A DNA stretch of 64,000 bases from Intrasporangiaceae bacterium URHB0013 (GCA_000620545.1 KK211150.1:601423-665422); one strand, 5' to 3'; counted from the first letter of the stretch, positions 45,056 through 54,472 are shown. The notes: a model not told the origin generated them from the letters alone. Numbers and translations: made by a program.

Positions 45056-46312
45056 ATGGGTGAGCGAGTGGCGCAGCAGCCGCGCGTGGACGACCGGTCG
45101 CCGGAACGGGGGCTCGGCGGCACCCTCGGCGCGCCCCGCACGCTCATCCCGGCGCTGCTGGCCGCCATCGCCTACGTCGACCCCGGCAACTTCGGCGTCA
45201 ACATCACGTCCGGTGCCGAGCACGGCTACGAGCTCGTGTGGGTCGTCGTCTTCGCCAGCTGCTCGGCCATGGTCATCCAGTACCTCGCGGCCAAGCTCGG
45301 CATGGCCTCCGGCAAGAGCCTCGCCGAGCACAGCTCCGAGCGCTTCCCGGGCGTCGGCCGCCTGCTGCTGTGGGCCCAGGCCGAGCTCGTCGTCATCATG
45401 ACCGACCTCGCCGAGGTCGTCGGTGGCGCCATCGCGCTGCAGCTGCTCTTCGGTATGCCGCTCATGGCCGGTGCGGTGTGCGTCGCCCTCTTCAGCCTCG
45501 TCGTGCTCGCCCTGAAGGTGCGCGGACGCAGCCACTTCGACTCCGTCGTGCTCGTGCTGCTCGTCATCATCATCGGCTCACTGCTGTGGCAGGTCCTCGT
45601 CGCCGACGTCGACCGCGTCGCGCTGCTGCGCTCGCTCGTCCCCCGCCCGCTCGACTCCTCGGCGGCCCTGCTCGCCGTCGGCATCGTCGGCGCCACGGTG
45701 ATGCCACATGCCCTCCACTTCCACTCGGCCGCCTCGCGCGGACGCGACGACGGAACCGAGGCCAGCCACGTCGAGAGACTGCGCAGCGGCCGCCGCACGG
45801 TGCGCAGCGTCGTCATCGCCATGACGATCGCCGGGGCGGCCAACATCAGCCTCGTCGTGTTCGCGGCGGCGCTGCCGTCGGAGGCCGGCGCCAGCATCGA
45901 GACGGCGTATGCCGCCCTGTCGGCCAACGCGGGACAGATCGTCGCGACGATGCTCGCCGTCGCCCTCCTCGCGTCGGGTCTCGCCTCCACCCTCGTCGGC
46001 GTCCAGACCGGTGACGTCGTGATGCAGGGCTTCGGTCGCCGCCCCATCGCGCCGCTGCTGCGCCGGATGGTGGCCGTCGTCCCCACGCTCGTCATCCTCG
46101 GCCTCGGCGTCGAACCGACCAACGCGCTCGTCTGGAGCCAGGTCGTCCTGTCGTTCGCGCTGCCCGGGACGCTCGTGCCGCTCCTGCTCTTCACACGCGA
46201 CCGGCGGATCATGGGCGTGCTCGTCAACCACCGACTGACCACGGCCGTCGCGGTGCTCATCACCGCGGTGATCGTCGGTCTCTGCGGCTACCTCGTCGCC
46301 ACCGGCCTCTGA
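45056..46312 (+). CDS. mntH: Nramp-family divalent metal transporter
   Basis: A 418-residue proton-coupled Mn2+/Fe2+ importer with about 11 membrane helices. The metal site is visible: DPGN (42-45) in helix 1 and the MPH motif (GATVMPHALHFHS) in helix 6. The start MGERVAQQPR lies 90 bp after the preceding stop. I looked for a yybP-ykoY-type or other metal riboswitch upstream and saw none, and no MntR-like dyad was evident. Confidence 0.9.
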   Translation: MGERVAQQPRVDDRSPERGLGGTLGAPRTLIPALLAAIAYVDPGNFGVNITSGAEHGYELVWVVVFASCSAMVIQYLAAKLGMASGKSLAEHSSERFPGVGRLLLWAQAELVVIMTDLAEVVGGAIALQLLFGMPLMAGAVCVALFSLVVLALKVRGRSHFDSVVLVLLVIIIGSLLWQVLVADVDRVALLRSLVPRPLDSSAALLAVGIVGATVMPHALHFHSAASRGRDDGTEASHVERLRSGRRTVRSVVIAMTIAGAANISLVVFAAALPSEAGASIETAYAALSANAGQIVATMLAVALLASGLASTLVGVQTGDVVMQGFGRRPIAPLLRRMVAVVPTLVILGLGVEPTNALVWSQVVLSFALPGTLVPLLLFTRDRRIMGVLVNHRLTTAVAVLITAVIVGLCGYLVATGL

Positions 46313-46522
46313 CCCACCGCCGGAGGGTTGGCAGGGCCTGCCCACTCGAGTGGCCGACGCCACGGCCGAGAGCCCTCCGCCACGGCCCGTGACCCTTCAT
46401 CGTGCGTGAAATGGGTGTGGCGAACGGCACCGGGCCGGACGGCATACGGCCTCGGGATGCGTGGGCGACCATGTGGGAGAGTGGCGCACGAACCGCTGCG
46501 ACGTCGCTTGAGGAAGGTGAGC

Positions 46523-47680
46523 ATGTCGGCCCGTCTCGTCCCGCCGGGTGCCCGGGAGCTCCCCGCGCTGACCGAGCTCCGCCTCGAGGTGCGTGCCTTC
46601 CTCGCCGAGCAGGTCGCTGCCGGCGCTTTCGTGCCGCACGTCGACACGTGGCTGACCCGCTGGGACCGCGACTTCACCCGCGAGCTCGGCCGCCGCGGCT
46701 GGCTCGGCATGGTCATCCCCACGGCATACGGCGGGCAGGGACGCACCTATCTCGAGCGCTTCGTCGTCACCGAGGAGCTCCTCGTCGTCGGGGCTCCCGT
46801 CGCCGCGCACTGGATCGCCGAGCGTCAGATCGGTCCGTCGCTGCTGCGCTACGGCACCGAGGAGCAGAAGCAGGCGTTCCTGCCCGGGATCAGCCGCGGC
46901 GAGGTCGTCTTCGGCATCGGGATGAGCGAGCCCGACTCCGGCTCGGATCTCGCGAGCGTCCGCACCCGGGCCGAGCGGGTCGACGGTGGGTGGCGGCTCA
47001 CCGGCACGAAGCTCTGGACCTCCGGCGCGCACGAGGCCGACGCGTTCTTCGCCCTGGCTCGCTCAGCGCCGCTCGACCCCGCCCACCGCCACGACGGCCT
47101 CAGCCAGTTCATCGTCGACCTGCGGGCGCCCGGCGTCACGATCCGCCCGATCATCTCGATGGGCGGCGACCACCACTTCAACGAGGTGCACCTCGACGGC
47201 GTCCTCATCCCCGACGACCGGGTGCTCGGCGAGGTGGGGGAGGGCTGGGCGCAGGTGACCTCCGAGCTCGCCCACGAGCGCAGCGGGCCCGAGCGGGTGC
47301 TCTCCACCTTCCAGCTCCTCGCGGCCGCGGCACAGGCCATGGACGACGGGCGCCTGCCCACCGACCCGGGTCTCGGACGTCACGTCGCGCGCGTCGCCGC
47401 CCTGCACCACATGTCGTTCGCCGTCTCGACCGCCCTCGAGAGCGCCGAGCACGGCGCGGACGCCGACACGGCCGCCGCCGTCGTCAAGGTGCTCGGCACG
47501 ACGGGAGAGGGCGACATCGCCGACTACGTCGACACGCTGACGGCCACCGGATGGGCGCTCGACGAGGAGCTGGACACCCTCCTGCACGCGGCGATCCTCC
47601 AGCGGCCGGGCTTCACCCTCCGAGGCGGCACCAACGAGATCCTCCGCGGCGTCATCGCCCGCGGGCTGGGGATGCGCTGA
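46523..47680 (+). CDS. Acyl-CoA dehydrogenase (first of an adjacent pair)
   Basis: A flavin-dependent acyl-CoA dehydrogenase of 385 residues. It shows the N-terminal helical domain, the FAD/substrate region FGIGMSEPDSGSDLASVRTR and GTKLWTSGAHEADAFF, and the C-terminal RGGTNEILRGVIARGLGMR. AGGAAGG lies before the ATG. The stop overlaps the next start (TGATG). The pairing of two unequal ACAD genes recalls actinobacterial alpha2-beta2 ACADs of sterol side-chain degradation, so the two may form one enzyme. The substrate is unknown. Confidence 0.88.
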   Translation: MSARLVPPGARELPALTELRLEVRAFLAEQVAAGAFVPHVDTWLTRWDRDFTRELGRRGWLGMVIPTAYGGQGRTYLERFVVTEELLVVGAPVAAHWIAERQIGPSLLRYGTEEQKQAFLPGISRGEVVFGIGMSEPDSGSDLASVRTRAERVDGGWRLTGTKLWTSGAHEADAFFALARSAPLDPAHRHDGLSQFIVDLRAPGVTIRPIISMGGDHHFNEVHLDGVLIPDDRVLGEVGEGWAQVTSELAHERSGPERVLSTFQLLAAAAQAMDDGRLPTDPGLGRHVARVAALHHMSFAVSTALESAEHGADADTAAAVVKVLGTTGEGDIADYVDTLTATGWALDEELDTLLHAAILQRPGFTLRGGTNEILRGVIARGLGMR

Positions 47681-48765
47681 TGACCGATCGACCCGCCTGG
47701 CGCGGGCTCGCCGACCCCACCACGCCGGACCCCGACCTCGTCGCGGTCCTCACGGAGCTGTTCACCGACTACCGATCGGCGCGGCCCACACCCACTGCCG
47801 TCGTCGACCTCGACCGCCGTCTGTGGCAGCGGCTCGAGGATCTCGGGCTGACACGCCTGACCGGCAGCGAGACCGCCGGTGGCAGCGGGGGCGGCTGGGT
47901 CGATGCGGCAGCGCTGCTCGGGCTGGCCGCGGCAGCCGCCGCACCCGTGCCGCTCGCCGAGCACGACGTGCTGGGTGGTTGGCTCCTCGAGGCAGCGCGC
48001 CTGCCCAACGACGGCGGGCTGCGGACCGTATGCCGCCCCGACCCGTCCGGGGTCGCCCTGAACGTCACGTGGGCGCGCGACGCGAGCCGCATCGTGGCCC
48101 TCTGGGAGGACCGGGACCAGTGGCGCGTCTCCGACGTGACCGTCGACCGGGTGGGCATCGAGGAGCGTCGCAACCTCGCCGGTGAGCCCAGTGACACGGT
48201 CGAGTTCGACCTCGACGACCTCGAGGCCGGCACCGTCGTCGCGCACGAGATCGGCGAGCAGTTCCACCTGCGCGGCGCCCTGGCCCGTTCGGCCCAGGTG
48301 GTCGGCGCGATGGAACGCGTCGTCGAGGTCGTCCTCGAGCACGTGCGCGAGCGCCAGCAGTTCGGACGGCCGATCGGGCGCTTCCAGGCGGTGCAGCACC
48401 TCGTGTCCGACATCGCGTGCGAGACGGCCCTCGCCCGGGCCGCCACCGATGCGGCCGTCGCCCGGGCCGCCGCCTCCGACTGGCGCGACCCCGGGATGCT
48501 CTTCGCCGTGGGTGTCGCCAAGTCGTGCGTCGGGCACGCTGCATCCGTCGTCGTCCGTGGCTCGCACCAGGTGCTCGGAGCGATCGGCACGACCCTGGAG
48601 CACGAGCTGCACACCCTGACGCGCCCGATCCTGGCCCGACGCAGCGAGTACGGCTCGCTCCAGGACTGGGACGAGACCCTGACGGCGCTCGCCTCGTCCG
48701 CCGGCCGCGACCGCCTCTGGAGCCTCATCACGACCGGCCGCGCCAAGGCGCACCGCACCACCTGA
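47680..48765 (+). CDS. Acyl-CoA dehydrogenase (second of an adjacent pair)
   Basis: A 361-residue, more divergent acyl-CoA dehydrogenase. Recognisable elements are VVGAMERVVEVVLEHVRERQ, QFGRPIGRFQAVQHLVSDIA and the region SHQVLGAIGTTLEHELHTLT. The middle beta domain is degenerate and the usual FAD-binding segment is hard to find, as expected for the partner subunit of a heteromeric ACAD. The start overlaps the preceding stop, so equal translation is likely. An enoyl-CoA hydratase gene follows after 39 nt. Confidence 0.82.
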   Translation: MTDRPAWRGLADPTTPDPDLVAVLTELFTDYRSARPTPTAVVDLDRRLWQRLEDLGLTRLTGSETAGGSGGGWVDAAALLGLAAAAAAPVPLAEHDVLGGWLLEAARLPNDGGLRTVCRPDPSGVALNVTWARDASRIVALWEDRDQWRVSDVTVDRVGIEERRNLAGEPSDTVEFDLDDLEAGTVVAHEIGEQFHLRGALARSAQVVGAMERVVEVVLEHVRERQQFGRPIGRFQAVQHLVSDIACETALARAATDAAVARAAASDWRDPGMLFAVGVAKSCVGHAASVVVRGSHQVLGAIGTTLEHELHTLTRPILARRSEYGSLQDWDETLTALASSAGRDRLWSLITTGRAKAHRTT

Positions 48766-48804
48766 CGCCCCCGGGACAGTCAGGGAGACAAGGAGACTCG
48801 CCGC

Positions 48805-49542
48805 ATGACCGAGATTCGCTACGACGTGACCGATGCCGTCGCGCTCATCACGCTCGACGCCCCAGACCGGCGCAACGCCCTCTCCGTCGAGATGTCGCGG
48901 GAGCTCATCGACGCCGCCCGCACGGCTGAGGCGGACGACGAGGTGGGGGCCGTCGTCGTGACGGGCGGTGCCCACTTCTGCGCCGGGGCCGTCCGCAGCG
49001 TCCTCGCCGACACCGGCCGCGACCCCGTCGAGGACGAGGCCTACCGCAACCTCGAGACGGTCTACGCCGCGTTCACGACGATCGGCTCCATCGCCGTCCC
49101 GACCGTCGCCGCCGTGCGCGGCGCCGCCGTGGGCGCGGGCCTCAACCTGGCCCTCGCCACGGACCTGCGCATCGTCTCGCGCACGGCCCGGCTCCTCCCC
49201 GGCTTCGCCCAGATCGGCATCCACCCCGGCGGCGGCCACTTCACCCTGATCAACCGCGTCGCCGGCCGCGAGGCCGCCGCGGCTCTCGGGCTCTTCGGCG
49301 ACGAGGTCAACGGCGACCGTGCCGTCGCGCTGGGACTCGCGTGGGCGGCATACGACGACGGGGACGTCCAGGACCGGGCCATGGCGATCGCCGGCCGCGT
49401 CGCGAAGGACCCCGCGCTCGCCCGCCGGATGGTCGCGAGCTTCCGCCGCGAGACCGCCCCCGGAGGGCTGCCCTGGGACGTCTCGGTCGAGCTCGAGCGC
49501 TCGCCGCAGATGTGGTCGCTGCGCCGCAAGCACGGCGACTGA
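48805..49542 (+). CDS. Enoyl-CoA hydratase/isomerase family protein
   Basis: A 245-residue crotonase-fold protein that would hydrate the enoyl-CoA made by the upstream dehydrogenases. It has APDRRNALSVEMSRELIDAA, the oxyanion-hole segments GAHFCAGA and VRGAAVGAGLNLALATDLRI, and GFAQIGIHPGGGHFTLINR. The last segment lacks a Glu at the usual catalytic position, so another crotonase reaction is possible. AAGGAG lies 9 nt before the ATG. Confidence 0.87.
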   Translation: MTEIRYDVTDAVALITLDAPDRRNALSVEMSRELIDAARTAEADDEVGAVVVTGGAHFCAGAVRSVLADTGRDPVEDEAYRNLETVYAAFTTIGSIAVPTVAAVRGAAVGAGLNLALATDLRIVSRTARLLPGFAQIGIHPGGGHFTLINRVAGREAAAALGLFGDEVNGDRAVALGLAWAAYDDGDVQDRAMAIAGRVAKDPALARRMVASFRRETAPGGLPWDVSVELERSPQMWSLRRKHGD

Positions 49543-49635
49543 GGGCCGGGTCACCACCAACCCGGCATTTCGGCTCGTCGGCGGTTGGGGTGCAAGGATG
49601 GGGAAGTTGGCTTTCCCCACCGTGAAGGAGCACCC

Positions 49636-50835
49636 GTGCTGGCGTCCTACCGACCTCTCTTCGAGGTACCGGGGGCACGCGTCTTCATCACCGGCGGGTT
49701 CATCGCCCGCTCGGCAGGCTCGATGTTCGCCGTGTCGGTGGTCGCGATGGTCGCGGCCCGCACCGGCTCGTACGAGCTCGCCGGGGCAGTGGTGGCGGTC
49801 GGCATGGTGTCCCTGGCCCTCTTCGCGCCGGTCCTCGGCCGGCTGGTGGACCGCTACGGCCAGCGCCGCATCGCCATCCCGTTCTTCCTGTGGTCGGGCT
49901 TCTGGGCGGTGATGACCCTGCTGACGTCACTGCGCGGCTGGCCGTCGTGGCTGCTCTTCATCACCTTCCCGCTGTGCGGCGCCATCCCGAACCTCGGCAC
50001 GATGGCCCGCGCACGGTGGTCGCACATCTTCGCCCACGACGCGAGGAACCTCCACTCGGCGATGTCGTTCGAGCAGGTCATGGAGGAGGTCACCTTCGTC
50101 ATCGGCCCGGTCCTCGCGATCTGGCTCTCGACGACACTCTTCCCGGAGGCAGGCTTCGCCTTCGCCACGCTGGCGTACACCGTGGGGGTGCTCATCTTCA
50201 TCTCCGCGCGCTCCACGGAGCCCCCGGTCGTCCCGCACCACGAGCGCCCGGCCGAGCACGCCTACACCGTGCCGGGCCTCGTCCCGCTCGCCTTCATCAT
50301 GGTGATGACGGGTGCGATCTTCGGCGTCAACGAGGTGGTGACGCTCGCCGTCGCGCAGGTCGAGGGAGCCCCGAGCGCCGCCGGCGCCATCCTCGCGCTG
50401 TATGCCGTGGGGTCGGCCGCCGCAGGCCTCGTCTTCGGGCACCTCTCGCACGGCCGCAGCCTCGTCAAGCTGCTCATCGCCGGGACGTTCGGCATGGCGG
50501 TGCTCGAGATCCCCGTCCTCTTCGCCGGGAACCTCTGGGTCCTCGCCGGCCTCATGCTCGTCGCGGGCATGGCCACCGCGCCGACCCTCATCACGACGAT
50601 GAACCTCATCGAGCGCATCGTCCCCAAGGCCCAGCTCAACGAGGGCATGACGATCGTGCTGACCGGCCTCATCGTCGGCATCGCGGCCGGCTCGGCGCTC
50701 TCGGGTGCCGTCGTCGACCGGGTCGGCGCGCAGCACGGCTACTGGGTCGCGATCATCGCGGGTGGCTTCGCCTTCGTCATGGCGCTGGGCACCCGCGCCT
50801 TCCTCACCCGCCGCGAGCTGCACAACCTCCGCTGA
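49636..50835 (+). CDS. MFS transporter
   Basis: A 399-residue major facilitator with 12 hydrophobic segments, starting at GTG 49636 with AAGGAG 5 nt upstream. The loop between helices 2 and 3 is GRLVDRYGQRRIAIP, the standard MFS motif. The N-terminal MLASYRPLFEVPGARVFITG resembles uncharacterised actinobacterial MFS proteins. Substrate unknown. It converges on the DHA2 exporter gene across array D. Confidence 0.85.
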   Translation: MLASYRPLFEVPGARVFITGGFIARSAGSMFAVSVVAMVAARTGSYELAGAVVAVGMVSLALFAPVLGRLVDRYGQRRIAIPFFLWSGFWAVMTLLTSLRGWPSWLLFITFPLCGAIPNLGTMARARWSHIFAHDARNLHSAMSFEQVMEEVTFVIGPVLAIWLSTTLFPEAGFAFATLAYTVGVLIFISARSTEPPVVPHHERPAEHAYTVPGLVPLAFIMVMTGAIFGVNEVVTLAVAQVEGAPSAAGAILALYAVGSAAAGLVFGHLSHGRSLVKLLIAGTFGMAVLEIPVLFAGNLWVLAGLMLVAGMATAPTLITTMNLIERIVPKAQLNEGMTIVLTGLIVGIAAGSALSGAVVDRVGAQHGYWVAIIAGGFAFVMALGTRAFLTRRELHNLR

Positions 50836-50870
50836 CCGCCCCCACCCCCACTCCCCTCCACCCCCCAACC

Positions 50871-51103
50871 GTCGAGTGGCCAAAGTTCGCGACCGGGCAA
50901 CCGTCGAGTGGCCAAAGTTCGCGACCGGGCAACCGTCGAGTGGCCAAAGTTCGCGACCGGGCAACCGTCGAGTGGCCAAAGTTCGCGAGTCCGTGACATA
51001 CGAAAGGCCACTTCTCGCGAACGAGAAGTGGCCTTTCGACGTGCCGGAGGCCGCGAAAAGTGGCCTTTCGACGTGCGAGGGCCGCGAAAAGTGGCCTCTC
51101 GAC
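50871..51103. repeat. 32-bp-period repeat array D with central hairpin
   Basis: Forward units begin at 50871, 50903, 50935 and 50967 with core GTCGAGTGGCCAAAGTTCG, and a diverged fifth aligns at 50999. Reverse units end at 51040, 51072 and 51103 (steps 32 and 31). The central arms 51001-51017 and 51022-51038 form a perfect 17-bp hairpin with a cgaa loop. The array lies between two convergent MFS genes. Confidence 0.9.
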
Positions 51104-51117
51104 GGGAGGGGTGGGGC

Positions 51118-52860
51118 TCAGTGACCGGCGGGGATGGCGACGTCGTCGTCCTTGGCGGCCGAGGCTTCACCGGGCTTGGGGCCGAGGTCGATGTTCGGGA
51201 GGAAGAGCGTCGCGATGAACGCGAGCACGAGCACCCCGGCGGCGACGACGAAGACGACCGACATGGCGTCGGAGAAGCCGACGAGGAACGGCTTGGCGAG
51301 TGCCGGGTCGAGCTGGTTGATGAACGAGCTGTCCGACAGGGCCGCGCCGCCGATCCCGGACCCCGAGCCGCCGGACTGCTGCGCGGCCTGGAGCTGCTCG
51401 ATGAACGCCTTGTTGGTGGCCGGGTCGCCACCGGTCGGGTTGCGCAGGGCCGCCTGGAACGCGGGCGTCGGGGCGATCGACGTGAACGCCTCGGAGATCT
51501 TCGTGCCGGCCTGCGAGAAGAGGATCGACAGGAAGACCGCGGTGCCGAGCGTGCCGCCGATCTGGCGGGTGAAGGTGGCGGACGACGTGGCCACGCCCAT
51601 GTCGCGGCGGTCGACGGCGTTCTGGACGGCGAGGGTCAGCGGCTGGAAGTTGAAGCCGAGGCCGATGCCGAAGAAGAACATCACGATCATCGTCTTCCAG
51701 AGCGGGGTGTCGGCGCTCACGAAGTGGAAGGCGTAGAGCGACAGGACGAGGATCGCCGCACCCATGATCGGGAAGTGGCGGTAGCGCCCGGTCCGGGAGA
51801 TCAGCTGACCGGAAACGATCGAGCCGGCCATGATCCCGAGGGTCATCGGGAGCAGCTGGAGGCCGGCCTGGGTCGGCGACGAGCCCTTGACGATCTGCAG
51901 GTAGAGCGGGATCGCGGCGAGACCGCCGAACATGCCCATGCCGATGAAGACGGATGCGACCGACGACGAGGCGACGGTGCGGTTCGTGAAGAGGCGCAGC
52001 GGGATGAGCGCCTCCTCACCCATGGACCGCTCGAAGAGGAAGAAGGCGACGAGACCGGCGAGGCCGATGGCGTAGCAGGTGATGGACGTCGGCGAGCCCC
52101 ATCCCCAGGCACGGCCCTGCTCGGCCACGATGAGCAGCGGTACGAGGGCGACCGAGAGGCTGAGGGCACCCCAGTAGTCGATGCGGTGGTCGAGACGCGT
52201 GTGCTTGAGGTGCAGCGTGCGGGTCACGACGATGAGGGCGGCCACGGCGATCGGCACGTTGACGAGGAACACCCAGCGCCAGCCGGTGACGCCGAGGAGG
52301 GTCTCCTGGCCGGCGAAGAAGCCGCCGATGACCGGGCCGAGCACGCTCGAGGTGCCGAAGACGGCGAGGAAGTAGCCCTGGTACTTCGCGCGCTCACGCG
52401 GCGCCACGATGTCGCCGATGATGGCGAGGGCCAGCGAGAAGAGGCCACCGGCACCGATCCCCTGGACGGCACGGAAGGCCGCGAGTGACGGGATCGACCA
52501 CGACAGCGTGCAGAGCATCGAGCCGATCGTGAAGATGGTGATGGCGAAGATGAAGAGCTTCTTGCGCCCGTAGATGTCGCCGAGCTTGCCGTAGAGCGGC
52601 GTCGTGATCGTGGCGGTGATGAGGTATGCCGTCGTCACCCAGGCCTGGCCGGCGAGGTCGTTGAGGTCGTCGGCGATGACGCGCATGGCGCTCGCGACGA
52701 TCGTCTGGTCGAGCGCGGCGAGGAACATCCCCATCATGAGCCCGACGAGGATGGTGACGATCTCCTTGTGGGAGAGGACCGGTCGCGCGTCGGGGCCTGC
52801 ACCGGCTGGTGCGTTCGCGGTCGCGTCGACGCGCGGCGGCTCGGCGGTGGTGTCGGACAT
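51118..52860 (-). CDS. DHA2-family (14-helix) multidrug exporter
   Basis: A 580-residue EmrB/QacA-type proton-driven exporter. Its motifs are LDQTIVASAMRVIADDL in helix 1, GKLGDIYGRKKLFIFA between helices 2 and 3, and GPVIGGFFAGQETLLGVTGW plus RWVFLVNVPI in helices 5-6. Fourteen hydrophobic segments and a short C-terminal tail are seen. It starts 1 nt after the marR stop, so the two genes are coupled and the exporter is controlled from the marR promoter. Confidence 0.9.
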   Translation of the reverse strand: MSDTTAEPPRVDATANAPAGAGPDARPVLSHKEIVTILVGLMMGMFLAALDQTIVASAMRVIADDLNDLAGQAWVTTAYLITATITTPLYGKLGDIYGRKKLFIFAITIFTIGSMLCTLSWSIPSLAAFRAVQGIGAGGLFSLALAIIGDIVAPRERAKYQGYFLAVFGTSSVLGPVIGGFFAGQETLLGVTGWRWVFLVNVPIAVAALIVVTRTLHLKHTRLDHRIDYWGALSLSVALVPLLIVAEQGRAWGWGSPTSITCYAIGLAGLVAFFLFERSMGEEALIPLRLFTNRTVASSSVASVFIGMGMFGGLAAIPLYLQIVKGSSPTQAGLQLLPMTLGIMAGSIVSGQLISRTGRYRHFPIMGAAILVLSLYAFHFVSADTPLWKTMIVMFFFGIGLGFNFQPLTLAVQNAVDRRDMGVATSSATFTRQIGGTLGTAVFLSILFSQAGTKISEAFTSIAPTPAFQAALRNPTGGDPATNKAFIEQLQAAQQSGGSGSGIGGAALSDSSFINQLDPALAKPFLVGFSDAMSVVFVVAAGVLVLAFIATLFLPNIDLGPKPGEASAAKDDDVAIPAGH

Positions 52861-52861
52861 G

Positions 52862-53374
52862 TCAGTCCTCTTTCTGCTTCTGGTCTCTGGGGGGGTCGAA
52901 GAGCATCGGGGGCGGCGCTGCGCCCCGGGCACGCAGGTTGGCGTCGAGCGCGTCACCGAGCTCGCGCAGGCGGTCGACGAACTGCGCGGTGTCGTCGCCG
53001 GCCCAGTCGGAGAGCAGTCCTTGGAACCACGTGGCGCGGCCCGCCTGGATGCGCCGGAGGGCTGCTCGGCCGTGCTCCGTCAAGGAGACGACCCACGCAC
53101 GCCCGTCGCTGGGGTCGGCACTCTTCTCGAGCAGGCCGCTCGAGACGAGCGAGCTGACCTGACGGCTGACGGTGGACACGTCGTTGTGCAACGTCGTCGC
53201 GACCTCCGAGATGCGCACGCTGCCAGCGCCCGCCACGACGAAGAGCACGGGGTATGCCGTGACGTCCACCCCGTCTTCGAGGCGAGGAGCGGTGTGCTTG
53301 GCCGCGACGAGGAGCTTCTGGACGCGCAGCAGCCCGAGGAAGACGTCGTTCGCCTCGTCCTTGCTGACCGCCAT
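52862..53374 (-). CDS. MarR-family regulator of the downstream exporter
   Basis: A 170-residue winged-helix regulator. The core reads VRISEVATTLHNDVSTVSRQ, VSSLVSSGLLEKSADPSDGR and AWVVSLTEHGRAALRRIQ, the standard MarR recognition helix and wing. The start MAVSKDEAND has AAGGA 4 nt upstream. It is the first gene of a marR-exporter operon. A long inverted repeat at 53393-53417, just upstream, is the likely autoregulatory operator. Confidence 0.91.
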   Translation of the reverse strand: MAVSKDEANDVFLGLLRVQKLLVAAKHTAPRLEDGVDVTAYPVLFVVAGAGSVRISEVATTLHNDVSTVSRQVSSLVSSGLLEKSADPSDGRAWVVSLTEHGRAALRRIQAGRATWFQGLLSDWAGDDTAQFVDRLRELGDALDANLRARGAAPPPMLFDPPRDQKQKED

Positions 53375-53392
53375 GATGTCCTTGGTGTCGAG

Positions 53393-53417
53393 ATACTTGC
53401 TTGCAGCACGCAAGTAT
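53393..53417 (-). promoter_or_regulatory. MarR-type operator
   Basis: ATACTTGC (53393-53400) and GCAAGTAT (53410-53417) are perfect inverted 8-bp half-sites separated by 9 bp. The site lies 18 bp before the marR start and overlaps the likely -10 (AATACT or TACTTG). A TTGACA -35 sits at 53437-53442 on the same strand, so the bound regulator would block the promoter. Confidence 0.75.
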
Positions 53418-53436
53418 TTGCCGAGACCGTGCCCGG

Positions 53437-53442
53437 TGTCAA
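53437..53442 (-). promoter_or_regulatory. -35 element of the marR-exporter operon
   Basis: A consensus TTGACA on the minus strand is 18-20 bp from the -10-like sequence that lies in the MarR-type dyad. It is one of few consensus -35 hexamers visible in the window. Confidence 0.55.
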
Positions 53443-53607
53443 CTCTTCTGTCTAGTGTTTGTCCATCCTTCGGATCTTCTCGCCAACGGCACGACTCATG
53501 TGGTTGTCTGTGGTCTCGCGCCCACCGGGGGGTGCGAGGATGACTTACGCGCCCGGACCGCCCAGCGGGGCGTGCGGAGCCACAGGGCCAGAAGTGCAGG
53601 GAGTGTT

Positions 53608-54363
53608 ATGACGAGCGACGTTCCCGTCGATCCCACGATCAACGACGTCTTCCGACGGATGTCGGCGCTGATCTACGCCGGTGCCGATGCGGGATCGATC
53701 CACCAGTCGCTCGTCGACTCCGCCCTGCTGCTCGTCGAGGGCTGCGACCGCGCCTCGCTCCTCGTGCGCACCCGCGACCGATACGTCACGACGGCGAGCA
53801 CCGACGACATCGCGCGCCGCATCGACCAGATCGAGCTGGCGGTCGGCGAGGGCCCCTGTGTCGACGCGATCGTGTCCGAGGCCTACCAGCACGACGCCGA
53901 CCTCACCGATGCCAAGACCCCGTGGCCGCGCTTCACGGAACGCATCGTCGCCGAGACCCCCGTACGGTCGGCGATCGGCTACCGGCTCCTCCTCGAGGGC
54001 GACAAGGTCGGGGCCCTCAACCTCTTCTCCGACACCCCGGGGGGCCTCACGTCGAAGTCGGCCGACGTCGGCGCCGTCATCGCCTCGTACGCCTCGGTCG
54101 CGCTCATGGCGATCCGCGCCCGCGAGGAGGCGGCGACGCTGCGCCAGGGCCTACAGAGCAACCGCGAGATCGGCAAGGCCGTCGGCCTCCTCATGGCGGC
54201 GCACCACATCAGTGGCCAGGAGGCGTTCGAGCTGCTGCGCAGCACGTCGCAGGAGCTCAACATGAAGCTGGCCCACGTGGCGTCTCAGGTGATCGAGGGC
54301 CAGGAGTCGCAGTTCAACCACGCCGGCGCCGTCGGCGGGGCCACGGCCGGCTCGCAGGTCTGA
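53608..54363 (+). CDS. GAF and ANTAR domain transcription antiterminator
   Basis: A 251-residue regulator. A GAF sensor domain covers about residues 20-160 (DRASLLVRTRDRYVTTAST, GEGPCVDAIVSEAYQ, GALNLFSDTPGG). An ANTAR RNA-binding domain covers about 165-235 (LQSNREIGKAVGLLMAAHHI, EAFELLRSTSQELNMKLAHV). ANTAR proteins bind paired RNA hexaloop hairpins to prevent termination. GGGAG precedes the ATG. A sigma-factor gene converges on it, fitting a stress or redox response. The ligand of the GAF domain is unknown. Confidence 0.91.
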   Translation: MTSDVPVDPTINDVFRRMSALIYAGADAGSIHQSLVDSALLLVEGCDRASLLVRTRDRYVTTASTDDIARRIDQIELAVGEGPCVDAIVSEAYQHDADLTDAKTPWPRFTERIVAETPVRSAIGYRLLLEGDKVGALNLFSDTPGGLTSKSADVGAVIASYASVALMAIRAREEAATLRQGLQSNREIGKAVGLLMAAHHISGQEAFELLRSTSQELNMKLAHVASQVIEGQESQFNHAGAVGGATAGSQV

Positions 54364-54388
54364 CCGGAGCAGGCGCCCGGCCGACGCC

Positions 54389-54472
54389 GAGCCGACGCCA
54401 GACCACGCTGAGCCGACGCCAGACCACGCTGAGCCGACGCCAGACCGCGCCGAACCGACGCCCGGCCGGCGC
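54389..54472. repeat. 21-bp tandem repeat after the GAF-ANTAR gene
   Basis: The unit GAGCCGACGCCAGACCACGCT occurs at 54389 and 54410 exactly, at 54431 with changes, and decays from 54452. It lies in the 230-bp gap between the convergent GAF-ANTAR and sigma-factor genes. It creates open frames on both strands but no supported gene. Confidence 0.8.

Noticed and set aside
42851-45535. Minus-strand open frame of 894 codons
   Set aside because: It covers both the DksA-like gene in another frame and the antisense of two plus-strand genes; composition is that of a shadow frame.
50908-52488. Plus-strand open frame of 526 codons opposite the DHA2 exporter
   Set aside because: It begins inside repeat array D and is antisense to a 14-helix transporter with all family motifs.
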